Shown one piece after another: positions 63,800 through 64,000 of a stretch of 64,000 nt of DNA (positions within the stretch are counted from its first letter, which is position 1; each line of letters starts with the position of its first letter). A program made the translations under genes and the position numbers. The notes beneath the pieces were generated by a model. It did not search any database, had not been told where the DNA came from, and worked only from the letters and a program-made list of their open reading frames with translations. The DNA lies in contig JAPVLO010000162.1 in NCBI GenBank assembly GCA_027257055.1, positions 868,001-932,000 of the forward strand, given 5' to 3'. The stretch is from Cephalopachus bancanus. Its lineage: Eukaryota; Chordata; Mammalia; Primates; Tarsiidae.

Positions 63800-64000
63800 G
63801 GAAGACAAACTCACCTTCATTCATTCACTCAATCTCTTAAAAAATATCTGTTGAATGCTTACAATGTCCTAGGTGCTGGGAATAGAGAGGTAAATGAATT
63901 GGACACCAGAACTGAATTTATGGAATTGAAGTCTTAGGGGGTAAGGCAGACATTAAACAACTAATCGCATACATAATCACAATGGCACAAGTCATTAATT
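63800..64000 (-). repeat. L2-like LINE 3' fragment
   Basis: 'cattcattcactcaat', 'atctgttgaatgcttacaat' and 'gcagacattaaacaactaat' resemble an L2 3' end. It runs into the window edge. Confidence 0.6.

Overview
This is a window of mammalian, almost certainly primate, genomic DNA carrying two multi-exon genes on the + strand in a repeat-dense setting. Primate origin is inferred from many dimeric 7SL-derived Alu elements (left monomer, A-rich linker, right monomer). The Alus are not the human young subfamilies: a recurrent version has an 'acaataaat'-type middle linker and ends in 'gactcaaaaa'. Together with mariner copies I do not recognise as human families, this suggests a non-anthropoid primate; tarsier is my best guess, but the species is not proven.

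Gene 1 is IMPDH1 (inosine-5'-monophosphate dehydrogenase 1), complete from about 7.6 to 24.5 kb. An upstream CpG-island first exon (7794-7963) encodes the N-terminal extension of the long isoforms. A second CpG island (about 11.7-12.35 kb) surrounds the exon that starts the canonical 514-residue enzyme. Fourteen coding exons (12195-23810) join in frame to exactly 515 codons including the stop. A 17-nt microexon (23316-23332) between the last two canonical exons matches the retina-type 'exon 13b'; using it shifts the last exon into another frame ending at 23889. One intron is of the GC-AG type.

Gene 2 is PRRT4 (proline-rich transmembrane protein 4), with coding exons at 53221-53872, 53958-54062, 54425-54544 and 59637-61468, giving 902 residues. 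A CpG island at 51.4-51.95 kb is its likely promoter. Its two small middle exons look like a tandem exon duplication. The order IMPDH1 then PRRT4 on the same strand is the order I know from human 7q32.

The rest is non-coding. 0-7 kb holds Alus, MIR, an L1 fragment inside a mariner, a mariner remnant and a Tigger-like element. 24.6-51 kb is intergenic: Alus, nested L1s, hAT elements, a solo-LTR-like element, mariner derivatives, an inverted duplication at 40.7-41.64 kb, and one CpG island (34.35-35.1 kb) with no recognised gene. 62-64 kb holds little except an L2-like fragment. No tRNA, rRNA, CRISPR or prokaryotic features were seen.

The most interesting structures are two unrelated mariner derivatives that have become fold-back elements by carrying an inverted second copy of one of their own ends, the inverted duplication with an Alu in one arm only, a probable retrocopy of an LTR-terminated RNA, and the conserved retina-type IMPDH1 splice architecture with an N-terminal exon 8 codons longer than the human one as I remember it.
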